A DNA stretch of 64,000 nucleotides from Psococerastis gibbosa (lineage: Eukaryota; Arthropoda; Insecta; Psocodea; Psocidae), in NCBI GenBank assembly GCA_963971405.1, contig OZ020484.1, positions 19,344,001 through 19,408,000 on the forward strand, written 5' to 3'. Each line of letters begins with the position of its first letter. Within the stretch, counting starts at the first letter, position 1. Below, piece by piece: positions 48,137 through 58,709 of the stretch. The notes under the pieces were generated by a model. That model made no database searches, was not told where the DNA came from, and worked only from the letters and a program-made list of their open reading frames with translations. The position numbers were made by a program, and so were the translations under genes.

Positions 48137-49199
48137 TGCGTAGACTTCTAAGATTGTATCTCGGAGGCTCAGCAGCGACTGTGAAGGCAGGAGGTTGTGC
48201 TCTGAAATTTATACTAAGATGCGGGGTGGTGGGGGGTGGAGGCGGAGTCATCCTCGCTCCTGATTGGCTCCCTACTACCTCAACCTGATTTCCGGATGAT
48301 GACACCAGTTTCTTTGCTGTAGTCTTCTTTAAGGCTGGATACCAAATTCTATTGACCTTTAATCCTTCTTCTTTCCTATTGAAGTTATGCGGGTGCTTGT
48401 GGATCTCTATAGCCTCTCTGTGTAACCGAGGGTGGTATGAAGAAGTTGTAGAAAGTACTGTAGCATCTTGAAATTGTATTATGTGACCGGTTTGTGTTAG
48501 AACATGCTCAGCGATTGCAGACTTCTCCGACTGTAGAAGACGGCAGTTTCGTTTATGTTCATCAATCCTGGTTTTTAAGCTTCGTTTCGTAGTACCTATA
48601 TAGACTTCTCCACACGAACACGGAATCCTGTAAACACCTGCTGACGTCATCGGGTCCCGGCTATCTTTGGCTGATCTGTACAAACTATTTAATTTACTCG
48701 TAGGCTTGTAAATAGTCTTCACATTGTGCCGTAAGAAGAGTTTACCTATACGGTCTGAGACTCCCTTGATGAATGGAAGGCAGAGTAGGCCAGTAGTACT
48801 TGGGGGTGCGTCTTGCCGAGCGGATCTATTCATGCGGGGTCGGATGGCGCGGGCTATTTCTCGTGCGCTGTATCCATTCGATTGCAGTGCCGTGTCTAAG
48901 TGCTTGAGTTCCCGTTGAAGAAATGTTGGTTCGCAGATCCTGTTGGCACGGTGGATGAGTGTCTTTATCATGGCTCGTTTTTGGCTCGGATGATGGTTAG
49001 AATTCTTGTTCAAGTATCTATCCGTGTGGGTCGGTTTTCGATACACTGTGTGGCCCAGAGTTCCGTCTTCTTTCTTCGTTACCAACACATCAAGAAAAGC
49101 CAACCGACCATTGTTTTCCTGTTCCATCGTGAATTGGATGTTTGCATGGATCGAGTTTATATGATTCAGGAAATTCTCCAGGTTCTTTTGGCCATCCAC
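48105..49199 (-). CDS. Penelope-like element polyprotein, C-terminal part (RT thumb plus GIY-YIG endonuclease)
   Basis: 364 residues, open to the stop. Residues 20-60 (FTMEQENNGRLAFLDVLV and TVYRKPTHTDRYL) are the end of a Penelope reverse transcriptase palm and thumb; the catalytic FADD box should lie just upstream and is missing. Residues about 188-275 form a GIY-YIG nuclease: GVY at 188-190, CSC before VYIG at 199-202, Arg in SLKTRIDEHKR, His in IAEHVL and the catalytic Glu in REAIEIHKH. The family copies itself by target-primed reverse transcription using this nuclease. The start given is only the first in-frame codon after the truncation (GTG), so the copy is not autonomous. The alternate-frame ORFs here are shadows. 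Confidence 0.9.
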   Translation of the reverse strand: MDGQKNLENFLNHINSIHANIQFTMEQENNGRLAFLDVLVTKKEDGTLGHTVYRKPTHTDRYLNKNSNHHPSQKRAMIKTLIHRANRICEPTFLQRELKHLDTALQSNGYSAREIARAIRPRMNRSARQDAPPSTTGLLCLPFIKGVSDRIGKLFLRHNVKTIYKPTSKLNSLYRSAKDSRDPMTSAGVYRIPCSCGEVYIGTTKRSLKTRIDEHKRNCRLLQSEKSAIAEHVLTQTGHIIQFQDATVLSTTSSYHPRLHREAIEIHKHPHNFNRKEEGLKVNRIWYPALKKTTAKKLVSSSGNQVEVVGSQSGARMTPPPPPTTPHLSINFRAQPPAFTVAAEPPRYNLRSLRSSTEDVDRRC

Positions 49200-51348
49200 C
49201 GAAAATAGGCCGTTTTCGGTCGCGTTTTTGGGGGTTTTAATATAAATTTGAAAACTTCAAACTACTTCAGTTCTTTTCCACCTTTCTTACTCTTTCCAGA
49301 CTGTCTGTATATTCTGTTTTACTATCCGTCTCTTCATTCAGGCTCAGGTGATTAATATGCCATCACTGTTTCGTCGGAAAACAGGTTCAAATGGTACTCT
49401 TCTAATTACATGCATAGAGTAAAAAAATTCCACAGCCTGCAATTTTCAACCGAAATTAACTTTTAATGTCTCATTAGAAGCAGTATAAATTAAGGTTTGC
49501 ACGTGTGGAAATACATATTTTCAAATTCACCATTTCACCCCTTAAACACGTTTAGAACACAAAATTTCTAAAACAAAATGACGTATTTCCAGCAATCCCA
49601 TAGAATTGCATGGGCGGCTTTAAAGCAACTTTTGGGCCGATGTGGAAGGCCTATCTAAATTTAAATTATATCCATGTCTTCGTCTATTTTTCTTCTTTCA
49701 GGCCATGCTATATTTGTGGTGATCAAGAAAGGGGCTTGGCTTTGGGGGTGTGAAACGGTGCGCACGATTTTCAACAAAAATAGGCCTCTTTCGGCCGCGT
49801 TATTATCTATTTAAAAAATTCAAACTACTTAAGGGCTTTTCCACATTTCTTTCTCTTTCCAGGCTTATATTATGTAAGTGAAATTTAGTAATTTAGGAGT
49901 TGTCACATTAAACTATCGTCTGTAAACCGACTTTACAACCGACTTACAGACAACCAATATAATTAATTAAATGCTATTATATAATCTTAGCTACAATAAG
50001 GTAAAATTATTGAATTATTTGTATACATGTTTATATTAATAAATGCCTTTTGTTTAAAATTGATCTAATTTAGCTTTACTTAACCAATTTCTGTAAAGTT
50101 GTAAATATATTGTAGTAGATCATTATTCGAAAAATGATGTCATAAGGAAGTTTCACTTCTTACGTGTGTACACCGATACACACACGCTATTTTTTTAAAT
50201 ATTTAGGACTGGTATCGGTTGGATTTTATAATTCAGTGCCGAGACTGGCTGTATTTTAATTCAAATTTCCAATATCTCAGCTGATTTATTTTCTTATTTC
50301 TTACTTTGATCCGTGGATTACCTGATATAAATTATCTTTGTGGACCACCGGTGCTCTATGGACCATAGTTTGAGAACCCCTGGTATAAAAATAGTACTTA
50401 ATCTCGATGGGTCTTCTATGCCGATAAGGAATAACACTTTATTCTGGGGTTAAAATGTAAATACGAAAATTTTGGAATGGTATGCAATGCTAAAATGTTT
50501 TGTTTGCATTTTTAACCCCAGAATAAGTTATTCTTTAAAGTTTATCGCTATAGTGGGCCCGCCGGCATGATTAATTAATTAATGGTTGCGAAGCTTTTAT
50601 TACTAGCATAAAAAAGAGGTTAGTTTCACTGTGAACCGGAAGTGTAAAAACTGGCAAAACTGTGTTCTGTGGCTGTAAAAATGGGTAGGTGTAAAGGTGT
50701 GAATAATGATATATTTTTAGCAGTACATTAAAAATTAGTTGATGCAAAGCAGGAAACCACAAACTGAATAATAAAAACACAGCATAATTCTTTGCAGACA
50801 GAAAAAAAGGAAACACCGTATAACAGAAATAAAAAGGAAGCGAAATGAAAATATATCTTGCAGAGCTCACCACAGGAAAATGGCAAGTTGAAAGAATTTT
50901 TAAAGGTGCAGTTGTATATGTTTACGAGGGTTGGTTTCTTATTAAGCTTGCGAGAGATTTATGCAACTGTTAAATATTTCATCAGTCACTTTTATGTTTA
51001 CGTATTTCTGTAAGGAATTGTAGCCTCTGCGTTTCAGTAAAGGGGAAAATATCTCAACGCAAACAGTTCTAGCTGCCACACTCATCTGTATTAAAATACT
51101 ACTTGACAGCGACATACAGTAGGCATTCAGAACGAATGCCCTTCAAGTTGCATCTCTTTATTCACTAATTTTACTACCTACTGCCCACTCAGTTCCAGCC
51201 AACGATAATAAAATAAAATAGATGGCGCCTAACAATAAGTTAAGTATAGCCGATAGCGGTGAAACTTAGATGGAAATGTCTGAAGAAATGGCAAAGGTGG
51301 TCAAAGGAAATTTAACCAAGTTGTAGGACTTAAATTTGTCTATTACTA

Positions 51349-51646
51349 AACAAAAAATAACAAAAACTTAGAGTTTTAGAAAAACTTGTTATAACAACCC
51401 GAATTAGTAAAACCCAAATAATCGTTAAGAAATTAACTTTGTCTATGAAACCCACTTGTGTTAGTATAAAACCCTGAGCGCTTTCGGCAAGAACTGCCAT
51501 CTACAGAGGGAAACCCACTAGCACAGTTACACCTTATCTGCGATTTGAGACTTGCTCAACTCGAGGAGAAGATGCAAATGTACAAGTACATGTACAAGTA
51601 CAAGTACAAGTTTTTCTAAAACTCTAAGTTTTTGTTATTTTTTGTT
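51349..51646 (+). mobile_element. Hairpin element with perfect 40-base inverted repeats
   Basis: Arms 51349-51388 and 51607-51646 are perfect inverse copies by direct comparison, with TA on each outer side. The loop contains an ACAAGT microsatellite just before the right arm. No coding potential seen. Confidence 0.75.
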
Positions 51647-52517
51647 TATTAAAATGAAATACCACGAAGTCACGAGTAATCTAATTATTTATGTTGTCTA
51701 TTACGGCCACTAGTTACAACTGGCCTTTAAACGGGACAATTACCCTCCCCCGTCTTTAGGTTGTTTTTCTGTACTCTCCTAAATCAAATCCTGGGCCCGC
51801 ATATTTGGCACCATTATTATTTTGATACGCTTCTAAGGACGAGGGGGTCGCGCTCCCGAAATCATTTTTGCGGCTCTTGGATTATTTCCGAATTAACAAC
51901 TAATTAATCAGGTTTTCTGACGGTAAGTTTTTTATTCAAATATGTTCAACGGGGGGGGGGGGGGGTCACTGTAAATTTTGGTATTAATACATTTAATGTG
52001 AAATAACAATAATAAAGTAGTGGAAATATTACGTCGGTCCCGAGCCGCTTTTGCAAATTTTGAAGTAAGTGGTATTAAAGTAGGCGAAATTCGTAACAAA
52101 TCTAGAATGATGGCAACCCTATGTCTGGCCAAGAAAAATATAGCCAACCATAATCTATAGGCTTAGTACTAATGGCTAGTGCAAAAATTATTCGTTAAAC
52201 ACATCGGTGAAAATTCAATAAAAAAAAGTTATTTTTGAATTTTGAATTAATGATGGCCTGGCCAGGATTTTTTCAGACAACCCATTATTTTTATGATATT
52301 TAACTTACTAAATTGCTTATAAAACAATTTTCATCCATTAACCAGATCGGTGAAGGTCGATCATACTTCGGATCTCCTACTATATGAATTTAAGGCCGCT
52401 GACAAGTTGGTATACGTCCTCAATATAACAGACAAGATGAGACATGCTTATTATCACACAATTTGAGAGGTGTCAGCATGACTTAGACAAGTACGAGTCA
52501 TATTTGGCATCAGCAGC

Positions 52518-52692
52518 CTGCAGTCTGATCGAGGCGTTTATAATACCGGGGTTAAATAAATACCCTAGGATTATAACTGTAAACAAACAAATTTTGAATA
52601 GCACTTTCCATTATAAAATTATCTTGTTTACATTTTTATTACCAGGAGATTAAATAAATACCGGTATTATAATCGCCTCGATCAGGCTGCAG
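52518..52692 (+). mobile_element. Short TIR element (CTGATCGAGGCG type) next to exon 3
   Basis: Ends CTGCAGTCTGATCGAGGCG and CGCCTCGATCAGGCTGCAG; TTATAATACCGGGGTTAAAT just inside. The core AATTTTGAATAGCACTTTCC is the inverse of that in 47505-47648. The right end is about 33 bases from the exon 3 splice donor. Confidence 0.72.
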
Positions 52693-52724
52693 GTACAACT
52701 TAATAAAGTTGAACAGGTACTTAC

Positions 52725-52869
52725 ATGTGACAAAAAGCCGTATATTGTCCTCTAGAGCACTATCATGGATCCAAGGGTTTTCAGCCCGACAAGTTAAGGA
52801 TTTGCCTTCATCGTCTATACTTGGTTCGAATGAAAGAACGCTGACAGTGTTTCCTAGGCCATCTGTGAA
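52725..52869 (-). CDS. Sidestep-family receptor, exon 3 (second half of the same Ig domain)
   Basis: Coding exon of about 48 residues, acceptor after a long T run ending in CAG at 52870, donor GTAAGT. Joined to exon 2 in phase 0 it gives [20 protein letters not shown] followed by [15 protein letters not shown], with the D-x-G-x-x-L-x-C F-strand signature that closes the Ig domain. NP-x-I-x-DSALED is a family hallmark. It ends in phase 1 and is completed by the TT that opens exon 4. A short MITE (52518-52692) lies only about 33 bases downstream of the donor, so translation through the donor soon runs into repeat sequence. Confidence 0.95.
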
Positions 52870-53035
52870 CTGAAAAAAAAACAGCACCGTCAGCAATGCC
52901 GGTTTCTATCTGGAGGTTCTCACCATCGCATGTTAAGTCTCGGTAAGGAATATTACAAGGCACCACTATGAATTGTTAGATGGCGGTGCCGTCCATTATT
53001 TTTTACCGATACTTTTCAAGCTAATTTTTTTTTTG

Positions 53036-53392
53036 CAACGCCTGGTTTCAGCATTTCCGCTCATAAGCAACCCTGTCAGCCTGGTGGGGGAGTGAGTCTG
53101 TTTATTAACTTGAGGCACCCTAAGGGGCAGACTCCTTCATCTCAGGGAGAAGGGGAGTTGACTCACAAGGTGAACCTCCTTATTAGGGTGGATTCTGAAC
53201 CACTTGGGGAACATGGCAAGTCAAACAATTAATTCGAAAGTAACCAGGACTCGACACTCACTTAGACTGCCCAAATGTGTTATCATGTCCCACCATGTTG
53301 CCCTGCCAACGGTGTGCAAACTACCAAGTTTGCTGCAGTTTTCAACAGGCTTTGTTCTGGCGGTTTCAACTTGGTATGGCCGTTGGCTTAAA
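53036..53392 (+). repeat. Unclassified interspersed repeat, copy 2
   Basis: Same block order as 14829-15112, but extended at the 3' end through TGCCAACGGTGTGCAAACTA to TATGGCCGTTGGC. Confidence 0.7.
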
Positions 53393-53995
53393 CCAAAATA
53401 TGATTAGGTAAACATAGCCCATTGCCCCGTGATTAATTTTGCAATCATTCAGTTGAATGCCTGTACGTGCACATGCTACTGTAGTCCGTTGATTAAAATG
53501 TCAAATTATACCAAAAATGAGTTTTGTTCAATTTAGTTACAGCAAGGAAAGTTGGAAACGTTTTATTGCAGAGTTCGCGTAATGTTAATGAGTTGCTGGT
53601 GGCAATTATTGATGATTGTATTGTACAGTCCCCCGCCCATTAGTTCCCATGGTGAAGGGTTTTAAAAACGTTTTTATGTGTACTGATTAAAATGCTTTCA
53701 ATATAATGCTTTTCATAAGGGACCCCCACCAAAAGCCGCAAAATACAAAATCTCAATAGATTAAAAACAACAAACTAAAGCAAATAAATAAACTTGTCGA
53801 AATATATTTGGCAGGAAATTGAATAGTGCCGTGGCGTTAATGATTAATCGCCTTACTATATTCTATTCTATTTTGCACTCTGAGTCTCTATTTTATAACC
53901 TAATTGTGGAATATTCGTGTAAGGGTAAGACCTTTCTGCCCGAGAAAGGGCCCTCACTCAATTCCAGCCATAGGGGCCCTCACATGGCCAAACCC

Positions 53996-54182
53996 CAGGG
54001 ACGGATCCTTGGGGGGGCGGTAGGGGCGGTCGCCCCCCCCCCCCCCGAGAAAAATAGCTTTATACTAGATAGAATGGACTTTTGAAGGAAATGAAGAGAA
54101 ATTGTTATTTAAGTAAGGGAAACGCGATATTTTTCAGGTCACCGCCCCCCCCCCCCGAAAACGTTTTCTATAACCGTCCCTG
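53996..54182 (+). mobile_element. hAT-type MITE (CAGGGACGG ends)
   Basis: Ends CAGGGACGG and CCGTCCCTG, with a perfect 8-bp target duplication CCAAACCC on both sides. Long C runs near 54035 and 54145 sit just before a CGAAAA/CGAGAAA motif. Confidence 0.85.
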
Positions 54183-54353
54183 CCAAACCCTAGCACTGCC
54201 AGGGGGCCGGGGCATTCATTATTTTGGCGATGTTATTATTATTTTTTACCCATATGATTAAAATACCATATTTGACTCTACTGGAGAATTAGAAGTAAGT
54301 ACTATTTTATTAAACATAATAGTCTCCTTAGTAACTTTGTAAAACTTGCTGTC

Positions 54354-54554
54354 ACTCATTGTTAAAATTAACTTTGTATAGTTTTACGAATAAAATTAAA
54401 TTAAAAATTCACAACCGGTTTCGGCTCACGCCATCGTCAAGTGCGATTGAAAACAGATAAAACAAAAGGTATGCAAGCGTGAGCTGAAACCGGTTGTGAA
54501 TTTTTAATTTAATTTTATTCGTAAAACTATACAAAGTTAATTTTAACAATGAGT
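54354..54554. repeat. Near-perfect palindrome with 78-base arms
   Basis: Arms 54354-54431 and 54477-54554 differ at a single position; the spacer is about 45 bases. Each arm ends inward with the GCGTGAGCYGAAACCGGTTG sequence discussed as a hammerhead-like motif. Confidence 0.85.
54400..54446 (-). ncRNA. Putative hammerhead-like motif in the long palindrome
   Basis: Minus strand: GCAC, TTGACGA (one change from CUGANGA), T, stem II GGC/GCC closed by a GTGA tetraloop, GAAAC, the palindrome ACCGGT, then TGTGA. The C-to-U change in the core would be expected to weaken or abolish cleavage. Confidence 0.35.
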
Positions 54555-55543
54555 TAGGCTACTATTTTATTAATTTTTTGTTGATGTATTTAGGATAATT
54601 TTGTAAAATCCTGATTTTTTAGTTAGAAAAATAAGGTTAGGCGTATACGAGTAGGTCTATTCGTATTCCCTATCAATATCTACCATAATCATTGAGTAGA
54701 AGTATAATAGGAACTGAGCTCCACGTGATCCCTTCCATAGTATACAATAGCCTAGTATACAATCAAAACTCATTTTAAGTATTGTAAACACAAACAGCTA
54801 CCTATACATACGTATGCTGTAAATTATGACAGTACTGGTAAAAGAAACCAGTGCTATTTAACCATTTAACATTGTTAAACTAAATTATATCATTAAACTT
54901 TCTATCACATCCGAGTAACTGACCACATTCTGTAAGGCTACCCGCATCTGCCGTGCAGGAGCCAATAGAAATCACCGGTCAACTTTAATCGACGGAGCAA
55001 GGAAAAAGGCAATTTGATGAGAAATCCGTGATTTAGCCAACCCCTGATTTCACAGCCATCAATTATTCCAGTGACCAGTTTTAATTTAGACGGAATTGGC
55101 AGGGGCCGAAACCCAATTCATGTTGACCTCAGTCCGGCTTGGACGAAGCCCAACTAACGTAAGAACCAAATTTTCCCTCATGGCGTGTGCATAAAAAACA
55201 CAGAAGGCTACTTCCTTCTAAAACCTGTAACACATGCTTAATTTAACATGAACATGGGCAAACGTTGTAGCGACAGTTGTTTAGCCGTTCAGTTTACATA
55301 ACTTTGTGTTATAAATGGGGGGCAAATTTTAAGAGTTAGGTGTCACTCGATGTCGAAAGAGGAGGAACAACGAATGCGTTATTGATGGGGAAAGTATAGG
55401 TAGATGAATGATGATAACAAGACCTGAGAGAGAGGTAAAAGAGCCTAATGAAAGGACAGAAAGAGTGAGAGAGAGAAGAGAGAGAAACTGACTGGGAAAA
55501 ATGGAGTCTGAAAAACTTAACCCACTAGAAATGGGATAATGGA

Positions 55544-55704
55544 CAAGGCCGTAGCCAGAGGAGGACCCCCAGAGAAGGACCCAGAGAAGGACCCCCAGGA
55601 ATCCTGGGGGTCTGGTTTTAAATATTATAATGAGGTTACCTCACCTCCGGTGAACTCAGATTAACCTTCCCCCCCCCCGATAAAAAATGCTGGCTACGGC
55701 CCTG
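55544..55704 (+). mobile_element. hAT-type MITE (CAAGGCCGTAGCC family)
   Basis: CAAGGCCGTAGCCAG at the left, CTGGCTACGGCCCTG at the right, with a perfect 8-bp duplication ATAATGGA on both sides. Contains several GGACCCCC blocks and a C run at 55671-55679. Confidence 0.85.
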
Positions 55705-56133
55705 ATAATGGAAGAATCATTGGCGACACCCGGACGACTACCTTTGGCGATGTTGATGGTGGTGGTTGTTATGATTACTATTAGGGTTTCTGAAAGTTGC
55801 AAAATAGTCAACATATATTTTATCAACCCCCTGCTGTCTGCGCGCTCCTACTTAGTGTGTGTGTTTTTTCTTGAACATCAGCCGCCATGCATGCAAGTAG
55901 AAAATTTGGGCTTCTGCAGGAATTTTCTGCCATATAATAATTGCTTGAACGCTTCAAAACGCACTCTGTGGACTGGACGATAACAATTTCAAAAATATTC
56001 TAATCGTGTGCCTAAGGACGACAAAAAGTTTTTTGAAAGGACCCGAAATTCTCTCTAATCGTTAGATATGGAGGACTGCAGGAAGAGGAAATGTTCTATG
56101 GGAACACTTCAAAGGAAAAAAGGCTCTACTCAC

Positions 56134-56297
56134 ATTTCTGATTATTTTCTTCATTTGCTTGTTTCCTTTCCACCACGTGATGACCGCTTCCGGCCGCGAA
56201 CCGGATGTCCGGCACTCCAGCTCGTACTTTTTCTCGGCAGAAAACCCCTCCTCCTTCCCCTTCTTTTTCATTTCGATGGTAACCGACACGGGTTTTA
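56134..56297 (-). CDS. Sidestep-family receptor, exon 2 (first half of an Ig domain)
   Basis: Coding exon of about 54 residues, acceptor TTCCAG at 56298 and donor GTGAGT. The split codon from exon 1 reads Leu, so the joint is LDLN-L-KPVSVTIE, as expected for Sidestep. Seen: the first Ig cysteine in KKYELECRTSGSRPEAVITW and the invariant C-strand Trp pair in ITWWKGNKQ. A lysine and glutamate run (KKKGKEEG) sits in the A'-B region. It ends in phase 0 inside the Ig fold, so the domain is completed by exon 3. Surrounding sequence is AT-rich intron; the exon is clearly more GC-rich. Extracellular location is inferred from the domain order. Confidence 0.95.
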
Positions 56298-56361
56298 CTG
56301 GAATTGAAAAGGTTAATACGTTATAATTTAAAATGGGATATTAAATGGATGACCCCACAGC

Positions 56362-56639
56362 CAGTGGCGTAGCCAGATTTTTTTTTGGGGGGGTCCAGTT
56401 TTCATAAAGTTTGCCCACTTACGATAGGTTTTCGAATGGGGTGGTGGAGGAGGATTGTTTTTTAAAAGATAGGCCTGAAATAGTTTGTCGGCCGAAAAAT
56501 TTAATTTTGAAGACGATAACTTTATTGACAAAACTGGAAAAAGGGGGACCGGGGTCTCCCCGGCGATTTTTTTTAGATAACTATCTAAACAATTTGCTAT
56601 TTTGCCCGCTGCCCCCCCCCCCCCTTGGCTACGCCACTG
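56362..56639 (+). mobile_element. MITE with CAGTGGCGTAGCCA ends
   Basis: Terminal inverted repeats CAGTGGCGTAGCCA and TGGCTACGCCACTG. No clean 8-bp duplication (CCCACAGC against TCCATGGC). Internal G and C runs as in the hAT-type set. Starts about 65 bases from exon 2. Confidence 0.7.
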
Positions 56640-57402
56640 TCCATGGCCCCCGAAGGGTTGTTACCCTAAATTGACTTTAGCAACACAACCAAATCTCTTA
56701 CAGTCGTTTACTTATTACCGCGGCTAAAATATTAATACAAAATTTAATTATGTTTTTTTTTAAGTAAAATGGGACGAAGAAATTTATCTCATAGTGCAAT
56801 GATCCGCATGAATAGCTTATTCTAGTGCCTGTCGGGATTTTGTAAGGCAACGTGTAAGGCAGAGTGTAAAAATGTAAAAAAAAGTTTTTATTTAGGTAAG
56901 TACGAGCTTCTCTCCTACCATTCCTACCTATTTAGCACAGTCAGTGGGCTGGCCAAGCCCCCCTCCCCCGAAATGGAGAAATGAAAGACGAAACTAATGA
57001 TGTGGGCTGTTGTAATGCATACTTTGCAAGATCTAATCGATGTTCGAGTCAACAGTGAGCGGTAAGCGGTTTGGTTGGTATACGCCACTCAGCACTGTAC
57101 ATATCAAAACAATTGCATAATAATAAATTTGATGGACTATTATTCAGAACAGTGTTAAACTTGTGGAAGTCAACATAATGGTTTAATAAATACTATAGAA
57201 AAACACCGCTTCTTTTGCTTGCAAAATCCAACAGGTACGTTTGCAATTATCATAAAATAACAAGGTAGCAAAATACCACCGTAAATTATTGAGCACGGTA
57301 ACCTGTAGGTAGAAGGAAAAGCTAATGAAATGCCTCAAACGAAAAAAAAAGGAAAACTTTTTTAAATTTTTTTTAAGGAGGTGAGGAGTTAACCTCTTTC
57401 GC

Positions 57403-57706
57403 CTATTTAACAAAGGGTTAGTTGGAATTACATTGCCTGCTGTGTTAATAGTCATTAGAGGCATGGGTCACATAGTCAGGGGATTGGGGCGACGTTTCGG
57501 GAGTGGGTGCTACTCTCATTATCAGGCTTACCCTTGATAAGGACTGATGGTTTTTGGTCGGTTGACTCATCGCTCTTGTATTCTACTCTGAATTATTTAG
57601 TAAATCCGATCCTCTTAAGGATCTCTAACCGCTCGACCACGGCCATGCCTCTTATGACACTTAACATAGCAGGCAATGTAAGTCCAACTATCCCTTTGCT
57701 AAATAG
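57403..57706. repeat. Inverted repeat around a hammerhead-like spacer
   Basis: Arms 57403-57466 and 57643-57706 are inverse copies with several mismatches (CAAAGGGTTAGTTGGAATTA against its complement). A third partial copy of the arm occurs near 6615-6645. The spacer holds the CCGAAACGTC motif. Confidence 0.7.
57488..57528 (-). ncRNA. Putative decayed hammerhead-like motif
   Basis: Minus strand: CTGATAAT, then GAGAGT and ACTCCC as stem II (five of six pair) around AGCACCC, then CGAAACGTC. The core has A in place of the expected G (CTGATAA). It shares the layout of 48091-48136. Confidence 0.3.
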
Positions 57707-57864
57707 TATTACACCATTGCCATTAACCTTTACAAATAGAATGCTTTCGCCTGTTTATTTCGTCCTTGTCTCAGCTTGTCCATTGTCGCTTCGAGCCAGT
57801 GTAGGTTGACATCGAGGACGTATACCAGTTTGCCAATGGCCAAAAATGCATACGGAAACAATGC

Positions 57865-58709
57865 AAAGAACCGGTCCGAGTTTACTCGAACATGCTTTCC
57901 AATTTATCAAGTAGTAGCTAGAGAAAATGAGTAATTTCATGGTGAATAATTTACCTATAGTTAAATTTCCGATATCTCGGGGGGGGGGGGGGGGGTTGCC
58001 CACCTGACGTCACTAGAGGTGAGGTAAATTCTAGATAGGTCACACCAACAAATTACCACACAGCAATAATGGCAGGGCACGCAATGCATTTGACCGTGAA
58101 TTTTCTACCATTTTTTCAAAAACATTTTTTTTTGCACAAAACCAAATAGTTTTTTGGGAAAGCAATCTGCCCGGTTTCGTTACTCAATTTAACACCTAAA
58201 ACATGCCTGAAGGTAGAAATCATCGATGGAAAGGTTTCACAGAAAAATTATTTTTTAGTCATTTTTCATTAAAATTTAGTTATTTTAATTTTTTTACCCC
58301 CAGAAGCAAACTATCAAGGGGCAAGCGACCCCCCGCCTTTCGTTAACATTAATAACGACTACAATATATGTGAATTTAAAAGAAATCGTTGGAGCCGTTT
58401 TTTAGAAATAATTTTTTTAGACGTTTTTTTGGAGTTTTTGAAAATAAAACCCCCCCAAATTGAGTTATCCCAAAATAAAATAAAAATTCCCGAGGTATGA
58501 TTTTTGTGAACCTACATGTCGAATTTCATCAAAATCGACCGAGTAGTTTGCCCGGAAATCGACGAACAGACAGACAGAGCGACAGACAGACAGACATTTC
58601 GTAAAAACCACTTTTTTGGGTTCCTGGGACCTGAAAACGTGTAAATCCGTTGAATCGAAAATTTCGACCATCACAAAGCTTTCCTTATACTACGTATAAA
58701 TTGGAAAAC
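57865..58709 (-). mobile_element. Helentron-like nonautonomous element, copy F, reverse
   Basis: On the minus strand it starts at 58709 (GTTTTCCAATTTATACG), has CTGT repeats at about 58563-58595 and ends GGACCGGTTCTTT at 57865. The G run at about 57979-57996 corresponds to the C run of the other copies. Confidence 0.75.

Larger units (their letters stand above)
48041..49203 (-). mobile_element. Penelope-like retroelement, 5'-truncated copy
   Basis: Holds one long open frame (48105-49199) and a short 3' region ending near CTACTGGTTCCTC at 48041. Similarity to the reverse transcriptase core stops at about 49203, after which the sequence is a different repeat. The 3' flank is shared with 11337-11395. 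The uninterrupted frame suggests a fairly recent insertion. Confidence 0.82.
38671..52724 (-). other. 14-kb intron between exons 3 and 4
   Basis: The largest intron seen. It holds the decayed LINE (about 40020-41960), the nested SINE and foldback arm (43719-44220), the GGCGCC MITE (45354-45739), the Penelope-like element (48041-49203), a perfect hairpin element (51349-51646) and CTGATCGAGGCG-type MITEs (47505-47648, 52518-52692). A pair of about 100-base direct repeats (49201-49310 and 49770-49865) shares a TTTTCCAC...CTCTTTCCAG core. A palindromic GGGGTTAAAA hairpin lies at about 50440-50530. In 38671-40000, 42110-43700, 44225-45350 and 45745-47500 I see no gene. Confidence 0.6.
52870..56133 (-). 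other. Intron between exons 2 and 3
   Basis: Holds the repeat at 53036-53392, hAT-type MITEs at 53996-54182 and 55544-55704 and the long palindrome at 54354-54554. The rest (about 53393-53995 and 54555-55543) is AT-rich with a GAGA-rich patch near 55425-55495 and no recognisable gene. Confidence 0.6.

Noticed and set aside
57865..58709. Autonomous Helitron with Rep/helicase
   Set aside because: Only about 845 bases and no Rep or helicase motif in any frame.
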